DNA from: Rotaria macrura
Lineage: Eukaryota; Rotifera; Eurotatoria; Philodinida; Philodinidae
Reading direction: 5' to 3'
Assembly: GCA_900239685.1 (NCBI GenBank)
Contig: OENT01000329.1
Coordinates: forward strand, 62,001 to 126,000
DNA: 64,000 nt
Program-made: the position numbers and the translations under genes
Shown here: one piece after another, positions 35,550 to 47,594 of the stretch
How positions within the stretch are numbered: position 1 is the stretch's first letter
Layout of the letters: each line of letters begins with the position of its first letter
Notes under the pieces: model-generated
Database searches by the model: none
The model's input: the letters and a program-made list of their open reading frames with translations, nothing else
Told to the model about the DNA's origin: nothing

Positions 35550-38444
35550 CGTAATTTGTATGCTATATAATCGAACCAATACTTATATTTAATGATACTT
35601 CTATTTTATTGATATTGTTATTGCTTTTTTTTCTTAAAAGTAACAAGTGAATAATAATCAAAGGAAAAAAAACAGATTAATCAATACTCCATTCTCGAAT
35701 TGTCCTTAGTCTATTAATGAACACACATTTTATGCAGTACATTATGAAGAAAAATAGCTATCAATTTTATAATAGAGAAAATGATAACCAAAAAACATAT
35801 CATTGTGACTGTAAAATGTTATTTTAATGTTTTATTGGTTGCATGAAGATATGTCACTGATAGAAAAAGAACTGTTTTCATTAAAATCGATAATTTTCCT
35901 ATTTGTCTAGAAATTATATCACTATTATCTGAAAAGTAATTTGTCGTTTTTCTTTATCATTGCTAAATTAAAAACTTTTTCTCGAAAGGCAACAATATTA
36001 ATTCTTTAATGTAGGTAAGACCATTAATCTACAATCGAATAGGATAACTGAACGTTTTTATTTTCAAATCTCCATTGTGTTAACAATTTTCATTTTAAAA
36101 ATATTTATCAATCATATGATACTTTTGTTAAATTATTTCTTTCGAAAAAGGATTTTTTATCAATGAAATCGTGCTACCATTCAAAACTATAAATATTTTG
36201 ATGCCATGGAATGAAACTTGTGTCCAAAGTGCAGTAATTCATATCGGAGTACACACCAATCATCAATATCTAATGATATGCAATAACGAAAAATTCGAAC
36301 AATTACAATGAAGACAAAGATTTTCTATATTCAGTTGCAACGAAATAACATTCGTTTATTATAATTTTCAGTTGTTCTTGAAACTACTGTAATCATTTTC
36401 ATGTTCATCAAAATGACCACGTCTCGTAGCCATGCGATATCTTGGGTTTTTTAACTGTGATAGTGAGTAATCATATGCAAGTGCTCATGGTGACAATTTA
36501 TCTATTGATGATTGTCACAGAATTGGCAACTATCTTATCATTACAATTCTTCGACAAACTATTTGATCAAGTTCAAAATGTACGCACACATAGTTTATGA
36601 TATGTTAGTCGCTAGTTGAATTCTCATTGGATATTTACGAGCAATATCTATTGACTGCAAACTTTTATCAGCTGGAAATTATGGTTAACGTTCAAATATT
36701 TTTTATTAGAATTAGCTTTTTTACATATGAGTTTGAACATGTAATCCAAAATTTTCACGTTCTATGTTTTTATAGTTGTCCTATGTTCATTTTAACACAT
36801 TTTATCTATTTAAAATTCGTTGATGTTCATTCGAGTCTTATGTTTTACATAAATTTGATTCGATTAGCGATTAGAAAATTCGACAACAACCAGACTCATG
36901 CTGTCACTAAATAGTAAAGAGGCGTACACTTATCAATATCAAATATAAAATGAAAAAATCAAGACATTGTTGAGAAAGCTCTTCGTCCATCTATTTTAAT
37001 ACTGTCTCCTCCTTCTTTTAATTTTTCAACTTGAATTAAGACCTGACCGCAACTATCGTACATTCGACGAGCAAGTTTATGTGATCACTCAACCGTAGCT
37101 ATTTCGATGGTACACAACAAATGAAGACGGCGAGAGAAAAAAGAACAGACTCAACTATGAATACATATATAGAATAATAAGGTGTAGAGACAGCAGCGTA
37201 TAACGATCGACCATTCATCAAATTGGACATTCATACAGCGTGACCCTCACCGAGAAGTATTCTTTTCATTTGTGTATACGTTCAGATGTATATATATATA
37301 TATATTTATGTATTTATCCACGTGTCATGATTTCTCATTCGTAATATTTTGTTTTACCAAGACAATAACGTTTGAATTACCATTCAACTAAAACAAAAGA
37401 ACTGTTTTAGTTAGAAAGAGGTGCGTCTTTTCTCTCTCTTTCTTTCTTTTTATTATATTACTGTTTGTTATACCCTTAGAAAAAAAGAGAAAAAAAGACG
37501 GTAATGGTAGATAAGCATCTCTCATATCATCGTTAGTGTACTAGCATCCTTCAGTCACTCATGTTGCACAAATGTATACATATGAAGAACGCATAGTGAA
37601 TTGCAGATGAATGAATGAATGAGAGAGAGAGAGAGAGAGAGAGAGGGAGGAAGGTAGGTTGAGAGACAGAGAAAGACCGCAAAGAAAAAATACGCTCAGT
37701 CTTTTTTGTATAATTGAATGCGCAAGTAGAGTGTATACGCTTGCCAACCTATCTCTTCTTCGCAAATGTACCTTATACATACAATATATTTCCCGTTTAG
37801 TTTAAAAAAAATGAAGAATACATGATAGGACACGTAGTTCTTTCTATTCATCGTTCATTATATTCCTTTTTTCTCATCTTAAATGTAGTAATTTTTACTA
37901 TGCATGTATATCATTTTCAATCAGTAGCGGAAAAGTATACTGCTAGAGTTTGCGTAATAGTCCTTTAACGAACAAAGTAAAAAGAGAGTGGGCAAGAACA
38001 AAGTTACATGTGTGAACAAGTAAGTAAAAATCTTGATAGGTAAATGCAAGTGTTGAAGACAAACAACTTTGTATGTTCACTATTTCATGACAATATTCAA
38101 GGTTTCAATCAGGAACGATATAGATATAGATATATATATATATATGTTTGTATAGATGTATATTTATATATACCTATCTTTTTTTCAATCAACATAGAAT
38201 GATAACCATAGAAGAGAAGACAGTACGGTCGTTTTTCTTAAAGTGACAAGCATCTTTTTCAATTAAAAAGTGTAAACTCTTTTTAAACTGGTGACTAGTG
38301 TTTGACTCAGAGCTATGCGTATGAAATGAAAAAGATAAATAGAGAAGTATAACCATAGAAGTCTAGTTCGTTCTTTTTATTACCAGCTAGTATGCTTGTA
38401 CCAACGGTGTAAAACATTTTCTTCATTCGATAATATCTTTTCAG
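35550..38444. other. Intergenic with GA and TA microsatellites
   Basis: No gene model found. It includes a (GA)n tract at about 37,620-37,646 and short (TA)n runs near 37,291 and 38,130. The segment before 38,444 probably includes the promoter and first untranslated exon of the Gln-rich gene. Confidence 0.45.
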
Positions 38445-38522
38445 GTAATCCCAAAGATTTTATACTTAAATTGTATTTTTGTTGTGTTGCCCTAAGTCAT
38501 GTTATAAATGTTTTATTTTTAG
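38445..38522 (+). other. Probable 5' UTR intron of the Gln-rich gene
   Basis: A CAG|GTAATC donor at 38444/38445 and a TTTTTAG acceptor at 38522 enclose 78 bp, the usual intron size here, and end 27 bases before the ATG at 38550. This suggests an untranslated first exon upstream. Confidence 0.4.
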
Positions 38523-38549
38523 ATTGAAAATCTGTCTTTTTTTATTAAC

Positions 38550-39763
38550 ATGTATTCAACAGGGGTATTCAATCAACCTTCGATAGGTTATCCATTTCTT
38601 GGTCAACAATTACCAGCTTCGCTATATCAATCTCAATATGGTAGCATTGCTGGCTTTAATCCTCAAGTCGCACCACAATTTCAACAAGGGGCAGCACAAC
38701 TTCAATCAAACCTACAACAATTTCAACAAGGGGCAGCACAACTTCAACCAAACCTACAACAATTTCAACAAGGCGCAGCACAACTTCAACCAAATCCACA
38801 ACAATTTCAACAACCACCAGTACTACGCGGTCAATCATTACCAGCATCCGATAGGCATTACGCCCCAACAACAAATAATTATGTACCAGGTCCTCCGTAT
38901 TCATCTCGACGTCATAAACAACATCAATATCCACCACCTGCTTCATCTCAACATTATGACAAGAGTAGCAGGCATGGGTCAAAAAGTAAGTATTTGTGTA
39001 ATAAAGGTATTGAACATCAACATAATCATTTCTATTCAATCTATTAGGTAAAAAACACAACAAATTACGAAGCGTATCACCTACTGGTGCCGTAGAGCAA
39101 GGTCTATATTCTGATCATGAACAAGAACGTCGAGGACAATCAGAAGAACATACGTTTCGTAGTGGAAGTAAATCACCTGCATTAGCCAATACCGCGAAAC
39201 AAGAAGGGATTGTTAATACCGATCATCAACAGCAGCAACAGTCTCAACCAGTTGAAGGTGCGCTTGATGGTGCAAAACAAGGCGGTGTAGCTCGATCTGA
39301 AGAAGCTCAAGCCGACTTAGAAACTGAAAAACGTAAATCGAGTTCAAAGAAGAAAAAACAACACCGCCGAAATCATCAAGATGATTTTCAGATTCCCCAA
39401 GTGCCAGGTATGAATTTTGACATTAGTAATCCTAATCATTTCCTACCACTCTTGTCTCAATGCGTAACTTATTTTTCAGAATATCCCAACGAACTGCCTT
39501 CACAATTAAAGGTAAATAGTGTGTTTTTTCCATAGTTTGATAATTGAAATTTCTGATAAAATAAAAATACTAAAAATTGTCTCCATCCTAAGGTTCATCG
39601 TCAGCCGCTTTATGCTGGTTATAATCAAGCCTATGAAGAATCTATTCGGCGTGGTGATGTTCCTCGAAAATATGCAAAACGTTCAGCACGTTTACCCCCT
39701 GAAGTTAAACAACAAATGTTTCCTCATGAAGAAGATCAAACAGGTCAGGCTCTACCACCACCA

Positions 39764-39810
<47 letters not shown>

Positions 39811-41366
39811 GCAACAACAACTGCAACAACCATTTACATACGGTCCCACTAATATAGGATATCCATCTCCACCATTCGGTGGTACTCATCCACCATATAA
39901 TCCATATCCAAGTTATGGTGTTCCACCGATGCAGCCGAACTACTATAGCTCTGCTCCTGGTTCTTCCACTTATAATACTTTACAACCATGGTCAAATGTG
40001 GGCTCCAATAATGGATCAAGTGAACAAGAAATTCAATATTTAACTAACCGTATTCGTACGTTAGAAGGTGAATTACATAAGTTACGACGAAAGCTCGATA
40101 AGACAACGATAAATAAGAATGAACCATCGGGAGGACAAGACAATCATAATCAAGATGAAGTAACTCGTTTTCATCATCGATCGAAACGCGAGAGTAGCAT
40201 GGAATCACCAAGACAAACACCAGTTATCGTTGAACTAAATAATCCTACAGGTGAGGCTATTCGTGATAAATCATCAAAAAAGCATCGAAATCGTACGCCA
40301 AGTAATTTAAGTTCACAACCTGATCAACATCATATTCATAAAGATCCACTACCAATAAAACGTGTTGAAGATCATACTGTAGGTTCAGAATTTTCAACAC
40401 CCATTAGTTTAATACCTGGTCAAAATAAGCGAACATCTGAAACACAAGAACAGTACGTACTACGAAATATTAATTAGTAATTTCTAATTTTGTACTTCAT
40501 TGTGCGTTTTCAGTTTTGAAACACTTGCTCAGCAAACGCTTGAAACTGAAGGAAAGTCTTCATTGTCAAAAAATACACGTGAAGAAACTGCTGCACAATT
40601 AGCACACGCAGCTGCAGCTCATGTCAACAATCGTCAAGGATACATTGTTAATGGTACATCTCAACAGAACGGCCTTGTATTAGGACAAGCACCGTTACGG
40701 CCTAGCTCACAATTTGAAATATCCCAATCCACCAATCAACAACAGCAACAGCAACAACAACAGCAATATTTATATCAACCGGGTGTTTTGCCAACTCAAG
40801 GATCTCAAATTCGAGCTCCAGCTCCGCAAATTCGTGGTTCAGCACCACGTTTACCAAGTGCTGGTAATGGCGGCTATTCAGGCGATTTATATCACTCTCA
40901 ACAAGCACAGTTTGCCAATTCTCCTCATCAGCGTTTTATACCAACAGCAAATTACAATCAATCAAATAATAATGAATTATTTGATGATGGTGACAATAAT
41001 GATGAAGAACACCATAAAAAATTAGGAAAAAATCGTTCAGCTGAAAATATTCTTGATGCATTTGAACGATTTTATATTAATCGTGGTAAACCGTCATCAA
41101 CTCCAATGAAAGTTAAATATATTCCACAAGAGCCAAATAGTAATCAGAAACATACGAATAATTATCAACCTTATTATCATCAACGAAATACAAATAATAA
41201 TAATAATAATCGATATCGTTCAGCAAGTCGAGAAAGTCATACAAGCAGTATTAGTAGTTCATCATCTGAATCGATTTATTCTAATCCACAATCATTTTCA
41301 CGTATTTCATTATACGAAAATAATCATCGAAAATCGGTAACTAAAGTATCTAGATTTTTTTGTTGA
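38550..41366 (+). CDS. Gln/Pro-rich low-complexity protein with tandem repeats, family unknown
   Basis: Exons 38550-38985, 39048-39407, 39480-39511, 39593-40452 and 40514-41366, phases matching, give about 846 aa. The end is uncertain: a GTAACT donor at about 41338 and an ATAG acceptor at about 41511 could replace the last residues by a short tail. The N-terminus carries a 14-residue repeat (QFQQGAAQLQPNLQ, three copies plus a part). A Ser/Lys/Arg-rich region (KSSSKKKKQHRRNHQ) follows, then a block that looks conserved (HRQPLYAGYNQAYEESIRRG; KYAKRSARLPPEVKQQ), an 18-Gln run, and a Pro/Tyr-rich stretch. A single short coiled coil (EIQYLTNRIRTLEGELHKLRR) is followed by a long disordered tail rich in Asn and Ser. 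It is probably a scaffold or RNA/chromatin-associated disordered protein, but that is a guess from composition. No domain recognised. Confidence 0.82.
38676..38815 (+). repeat. 42-bp tandem repeat encoding QFQQGAAQLQxNxQ
   Basis: Three consecutive in-frame copies (38676-38717, 38718-38759, 38760-38801) and a partial fourth. Copies differ by only a few bases (for example TCA/CCA and GGG/GGC), so the expansion looks recent. Confidence 0.85.
39767..39829 (+). repeat. CAA/CAG repeat encoding polyglutamine
   Basis: Eighteen Gln codons, almost all CAA, then CTG and two more CAA. A shorter CAA/CAG-rich run is at about 40,738-40,769 in the same gene. Confidence 0.9.
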
Positions 41367-41760
41367 CATATGAGGTCGATTTTAACATTTATAGACAGTG
41401 TAGTAAAAAAAGTTAACACACTGATTTGACGCATCCGAAAATAACGCCGGTTCCATTCTTTAGCAAGCTTAATGAAATTCATTATTTCTTTGTTTTTAAA
41501 TTATAGACAACCAACTCGTTCATATGATGATTAAAATAACAAATATTCATCATTCAATTGACCACGAGAATGGAAGTCGATGATATCTAATATGCTGTTG
41601 CTTTTCTGCTACTGTAGAGACGAATATATATTGCTCTTAAAGAACAAAAATAAGGCACTCGTATCGTCTTATTTATTGTTTAATTTTCTTTTCTACTTCT
41701 CTCTATCATTTAAGATTACAAACAATATTATTAATAATTCAACTATTTCATTTCATTATA

Positions 41761-41766
41761 AATAAA
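41761..41766 (+). promoter_or_regulatory. Poly(A) signal of the Gln-rich gene
   Basis: AATAAA about 400 bases after the stop, with another AATAAA about 13 bases on and T-rich DNA following. Confidence 0.4.
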
Positions 41767-44700
41767 AAGAAAAATAAATAAGTCTTTCTTTCTCTTTTTA
41801 TACTTGTAAAATTCGATAAAATTTTGTTGCTCCTTCTCGATTTTTCTCTTATTCTTCTTAGATTTGTTTTTATTTCTTAGAATTCGACGTGTATTCGTCA
41901 ACTTTTAATATTCTCATGCAATAAACGTTTTTTCTGTCCTTTTCTTTTTATTTGTATCAGTTTTAATAGATTTTCATTCAACTTTCTTTTTTCTTTCATC
42001 TAAATCAAATATCGTTCTTTTTTTGTCATTTGTATGCATCCATTTGACTTGTCTTTCATCTCATATCTTCAAATCTAACAGACACGTGCATATCAATCGC
42101 AATGTATACGCGTTAGATATCATAAGAAGTTATTCATAGAATTTTATAAACATCAAATAAAGGAAAAAAAAAGAAGAGACGAAAAAAAAACTAATACTTT
42201 AAATTCATATTCAGCTACCTCTTTTCTAAAACACATGTGCAAAACATGGATCTCGAAGATCAAAGCAGTATGTCTAACGCTTTCCGTTTGTCTGCTTATC
42301 GAACGATGACATTTGCATTTTGAAAATACCTTGATTATGACTATTAAGATTTGCTTCAGATTTAATTAATAGATGATATCGGATGAGTAGGTTTTTTTTG
42401 CACTACCAATGTCAGTGGTCAACGCAATTAATGTCAAAAAAAAAATGAAAGACGAGAAATGTACGATAAGTACTTAGTACGATTCGTATTGGTGCATTCA
42501 TTGAATACATCGATACATTCTATCTGAATCTTTTTCATGATGAGTATAAGAATGGAAATGAAATCATTGATTATTATATAAGCATACGACTCTTCTCAAG
42601 TGTACTATTTTACTATCAAAAATAATGAAGAATGATGTAACTTGATGAAGGGGCTTCATGTATTAAGATGCAGATCATGTTAGATGAATTAACGATTATC
42701 TATTTAGAGCAACAATGTGATTTCGAAAATAAGGAGACAACATAAAAAAAATAGTTATGCAGTTCTAAATTCTGCCCTGTCTTCAACTATGAATACTTGC
42801 TATAATCTGTGAATCGAAAGCATAGGTAGATGCAGAATTGTCTTAAATTGATACTATGAGCTCGTCATGTACTTTAATGGTCATGAATCGAAACATATTG
42901 GACAAAGTTATCAGTACAAGATTAAATGAATGATTCAAAATATTTACTAAAAAAAAAAGTCATCAGTGATTTGTTTAGTGTTGTTCAATGTTACACAATA
43001 CCGAAATTCTAGCAGAGTACTTGATAGATACAGGATTAACTACGTTGTCAATTAAGCATGATGATCCTGAGAAATACAAACAAATTGATACTTCAGAGTT
43101 GTATGAAGATTTTTATTTCATACATGCAAGTACTCTCCGAAGAATTTTATTTTCAGTCGTTTAAAATTGACATGTACAATAAAAATAAATCGATATTTCT
43201 TTTATTTGCTTAGAGACTCATGTTTACATTAAAAAAAAACACCAGAAAATGTTGGCAAAAGATTATATCTTTAGCAGAGTCAATAAAATTAGGAATAGCG
43301 CCTAACTTTAGGAATATTTCGAGGTGTATGTCGACAGAAAATGTAGTTTTGATTCATCCTCTCTAAGTAGTACTTAGATTTTACAAAAATATAGTTCGTA
43401 TGAATATTATTGATGCAACTAATACAAATCTGAATATCTCGAGTGAAAGATTTCTATGATCTCAGTCATTGTTATAAAGGTACCGATTAAAATTCAGCGA
43501 ATACGAGATAGATTATTTCTGAGTTTTATTTTTGGTTGATGTTTATAAAGAACTTGATTATTTCTTTGTGTTACTTGACTATAGAGAACATTTATCACAT
43601 TGTTGTTATCAGGAAAAAAATCAAGCAGAATCTTTATTTACATGTTTGAAATTTATTTTATGAACATATTTACAAATAAATATATTGCGTTGCTGTTGTT
43701 CATTTATCTTCAAAGTTGTATCTTTTATTTTTCAGTATATCATATAGTTGTACTAAGAAAATAGACAATATTTAACCTAAGGTCTTCTACTGAGAAACAC
43801 AAAACATATATCGAATGTTGTACTATGTGTTGGGATAGATAAAATTGCATACTGCACATACGAAGTGTATACAACATTAGATTTTTTTCTTATCTACGTG
43901 ATAACGTCAAATGTTGAAAAGAATGAAAACATTTAGGTTTCCTGAGAAAATTGTTTATAGAAAATATGACTGTTTTTTATGTTTATCCGAAAGATTCTAA
44001 AGCATGTTTCTTGTTAACACCCCACCGTTTATGTCATTTTTTTTTGGATAAATACATATCCTGCTGTTTATCATTGTAGCACTCAGCAATATTTTTATAA
44101 AGCCCAAGATAAAAAATTCTCCATAGGATACGATCTAAACAATAGTAAAAGAGCACTTTCGAACTGCAATCTATTCAACGACAAAAACAATCAATCTTTC
44201 ATAGTTTTGGCACTGTCGACCTTCTTCAAAACGTTTTCTTTAAGTTAGTGTTTCATTAAAACTATTCACGATAGCATTCGATTAGATAGCATACTTAATT
44301 TCAACGAGGAAAACATTAAAAGTTTTTGTATTCGAATGTCTCGTTCGCTTTGACAATTAATTTTCAAATTTTTAATCTTCCTCAATCTTTCTAGATAATT
44401 AGAATGATTTCATTCAAGGAATTTACCTAGGTACACTTGATAAAATTTTCGATAGCATTTTATTACTTCGAACAAATTTCATCTATCGAAATAAAAATTT
44501 GCAACGAAATCATATATTACTCTATAAATTAAAGTCTCATATTAATATTTTTGCGTTATGATTTATCTTTCATTTATCTTGGTTAAGAAAATGTTTCAAT
44601 GGAGCTGAGAACATCTATTATTTTGATCTAGTTTTTTTTGTCCTATATGGTATTGACACTTGTCTTCAATTATTTGATACTGGATATACAAGGACAAAAA

Positions 44701-45407
44701 AAAACATGAAACAGATCTTTATCACAAGATGAATCATAAAGGACCGATCAAATTTTGTTCTGCTATTGACAAAATATTCATGAGGCAAACGATTGACTCA
44801 GAAAGTATATTTGCAGTCAATAGGAGATGCATTATAACTCTAAGAAATGTATATAACATCAGGAAATAGTTTATTTTCCATTCTTATCGAATATTTGTCA
44901 AGAATGATAAAAGAATCTTACTCAGTTCCTATAAACGCTGCGAATAAGTCATTATATAAGAGTTACAATAGTATATATATATATATATATATATATATAG
45001 CAATCTTCTGAATCGTTGGCTAACTTCGAATACAGATGACTTATGTGAGTTTTTATTGATTATATCTTGCAATCAATCAATAAAAATCCTTCTGGTTCTT
45101 TTCGTTCTACATTTATATACAAATATATATATATATATGCATGCAATATAAAAAGAAAAACAGTTACAGTAAGTGCAAAGAGAAAAATCTATATTGTCTT
45201 CTTTATTTTTGTGTCCTATCACTGACCTATTTGTCTTCCGTCTTTTTCCTTGCCTCTATAGTAATGAGAGAAAGAAAAACATCATATTTCGCTAAGAGCA
45301 GATTGTATTAATAGTCATTAATTGTCAATAATTCTTCATTCGCCTTTTATTGTCAACGCATATTTCATTCTAGACATACAAAAAAGAACTTTTCTTGCTT
45401 TAAAAGA
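41767..45407. other. Gene-free AT-rich region with TA microsatellites
   Basis: No coding model, RNA gene or transposon ends recognised over 3.6 kb. A pure (TA)n tract lies at about 44,971-44,999 and a shorter one at about 45,125-45,138. Confidence 0.45.
44971..44999 (+). repeat. (TA)n microsatellite
   Basis: About 14 uninterrupted TA dinucleotides, self-complementary. Confidence 0.75.
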
Positions 45408-47594
45408 ATGTGGTTTACTACAGTTATTATTTTCTTATTTTTACAAACGAATATTTCTCTCAAAGCCGATGATGATATTTGTCATACGGAATCGATTACT
45501 GATTTTGTTCGTGATTCATTAGTAAATATATGTTTTGATTCGGACTCTGTGGGCTATTTAAATTATTCAATGAATGATGTTGAATTCTATAATGCACATT
45601 GTCGTGTTTATCAAGATATAAAAAACTGTGTAGAAACAAAATTAAAACATTGCGATGATGTACGAGCTGGTTTTACTCGACATATATTAAATCTCATTGA
45701 AAGTTATCAATTACCATTAGAATATTTTGAGTACGATGCTAAAATCTATGATGATAATCATTATTTACAAAATTTAATACCATTTTGTGATGGCGATAGA
45801 CTTTCAAGTAATTATGTTGAATCAATTAAATATTGTTTCTTTTTTTTTTGTCATGGTTTTCATGTTAATTAAAACTTAAATATGCTACTTTGTTCTAGGT
45901 CATTTTTTACAACAATTCGATCGTTCATTATTACATTGTTTAAGTAAAATAACATTAATAAAACACAAAGAATGTTTAAATACATTTAAAGAAAATATTC
46001 AAATAATATTACAAACAAGAACATCATTAAAAGAAGTAACAAAATGGTCAGAAGATTTTCTTCGATGTATTTATAATTCAATTCCAACAAGTTGTCCAAC
46101 AGCAACAAAAGAAGTATTCGTTTTTAAAGAATTATTAGCTGTACCTGATAAACACGATACATCAATACCGACTTCGTTAAATATCACAAAAATTATTAAA
46201 CAGAAATTACCCAGTCAACATGTTGAAGAATTTTCACAATCGAAACGAGCTACATCATTTATACACGGTACAAATACTCGTTGAAATATATAAACTAAGC
46301 CTTGTATTCAACTGTTTCTAGTCTTCTGTTGCCTTTTTATCATATTGCGCCACGAAAATTTCTTGTTTGCTATGATGCAGAATGAAGACATCAAAGTTTT
46401 GATCGATACTAGTATGACATTCTTGCTTTGACGAATTAGATGTCATAACAAACTGTCAAATACCATATATGATAATCTCAAATTTGATTAGTTAAAACTT
46501 TAAATTACCTATACGAATTCTATATCCTTTATTGCAGGGCATAGCACAAAATAACTAGACCATATTAAAAACGGGCAGTTCATAGTTCACTTATTCTGAT
46601 AACTTCTTTTCTCGAAAGATGATTTTTCTTTAGACATGAAAATAAAATTTATGTTCTATGAAATTAATATTATTATTGATTTTTCATAGGTGACCCGCAT
46701 ATTACTCAACTTCATACAAAAAAAGCTGTAACATGTAAACTATTGAACAATCGTACATATATATCTAATCCTCATTTTAAAATCACTGGCATATCGAAAC
46801 ACATTGGAGATTCTAATTTGACAGCAACTGCCTTAACATCTTTACAGATTGATTTTTTCAACTCGAATGGTAGTATGATTGCATATTATCGAGCATCGAA
46901 TGGAAAATTACCATTAAAAATAACGTATCTTGATTCATTGTCATCGTCTATCATAAAAATTGATCATAGTGAAAAACATTCAACTCAAGGACATTTAGCA
47001 TTAAATCATATTCCAACATCGACACAAATTATTGTGAACGTATGGTCAAAATTTTATTTTTTTCTCATTCGTTCATCAGAATTATTATTAAATAATTCCG
47101 ATGGATATTTAATCACCGGTTGTCCACAAAATGAAATTATTGATCGACAAGTAATAATTACACGTTTAACAGAACGTTTTGCACAAAGTCAACAAAAAGT
47201 TATTGCTGGAACAAATCGTCAACGTCGTGAGATCATTATAGATGAATCAAAATTACCACAACAATGTGAACATATGTGTTCATTGAATGAGAATGATTTT
47301 ATTGATGAGTGTTTATTTGATTGCTTAGCATTAGCAACAGTAAATGCAACACAAGCGTTACTTGTTAATGAAATGCATATTGCAACAAGTCGAGAACGAC
47401 GGCAACTAATTGACAATGATAATCGTATTGTTCATGAATTTAAGGAATGTTATAGGGAAGGTTTAGTATGCATTAAAATGGAAGATCCTGATCAAATCAA
47501 TGATAGAGCAATCATAGAACAAATTTCTTTGTTAACAATCGGTGTTATGCTATGTTTCATAATACTATCGAAAGAATTTTTATTTCGTTTTTAA
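45408..47594 (+). CDS. Repulsive guidance molecule / hemojuvelin-like secreted or surface protein
   Basis: Three exons (45408-45807, 45899-46267, 46690-47594), phases matching, give 557 aa. RGMs are BMP co-receptors and neogenin ligands on the cell surface. The start ATG is followed by a signal peptide (MWFTTVIIFLFLQTNISLKA). Residues 25-250 contain Cys-spaced helical segments (HCRVYQDIKNCVETKLKHC; LLHCLSKITLIKHKECL; DFLRCIYNSIPTSCP). The third exon opens exactly on G-D-P-H (257-260), the acid-labile autocleavage motif of RGMs, in a partial von Willebrand D-like domain. Later come YLITGCPQNEIID (RGMs have a GCPLNQRID-type block), then FIDECLFDCLALATVNAT (RGMs have a DxCxFDxLxTGDxNFT-type block). 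The C-terminus is hydrophobic (SLLTIGVMLCFIILS), a possible GPI signal or membrane anchor. Dibasic sites QRRE and RERRQ could be proprotein-convertase sites. It is about 100 aa longer than vertebrate RGMs. Confidence 0.82.

Noticed and set aside
36627-36914. 95-codon ORF between Sec10 and the Gln-rich gene
   Set aside because: Phe/Ile/Tyr-rich random-like translation with no splice partner and no family resemblance.
38599-39063. Long overlapping ORFs on both strands across the Gln-rich gene
   Set aside because: They are shadows of the repetitive CAA-rich coding sequence. Only the frame starting at 38550 continues through phase-matched introns.
39519-39857. Plus-strand ORF rich in Asn
   Set aside because: It is the CAA repeat read one frame over (AAC codons), overlapping the real exon 39593-40452.
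44971-45138. TA repeats as possible telomere or centromere sequence
   Set aside because: They are ordinary short dinucleotide microsatellites; no telomeric hexamer array is present in the window.
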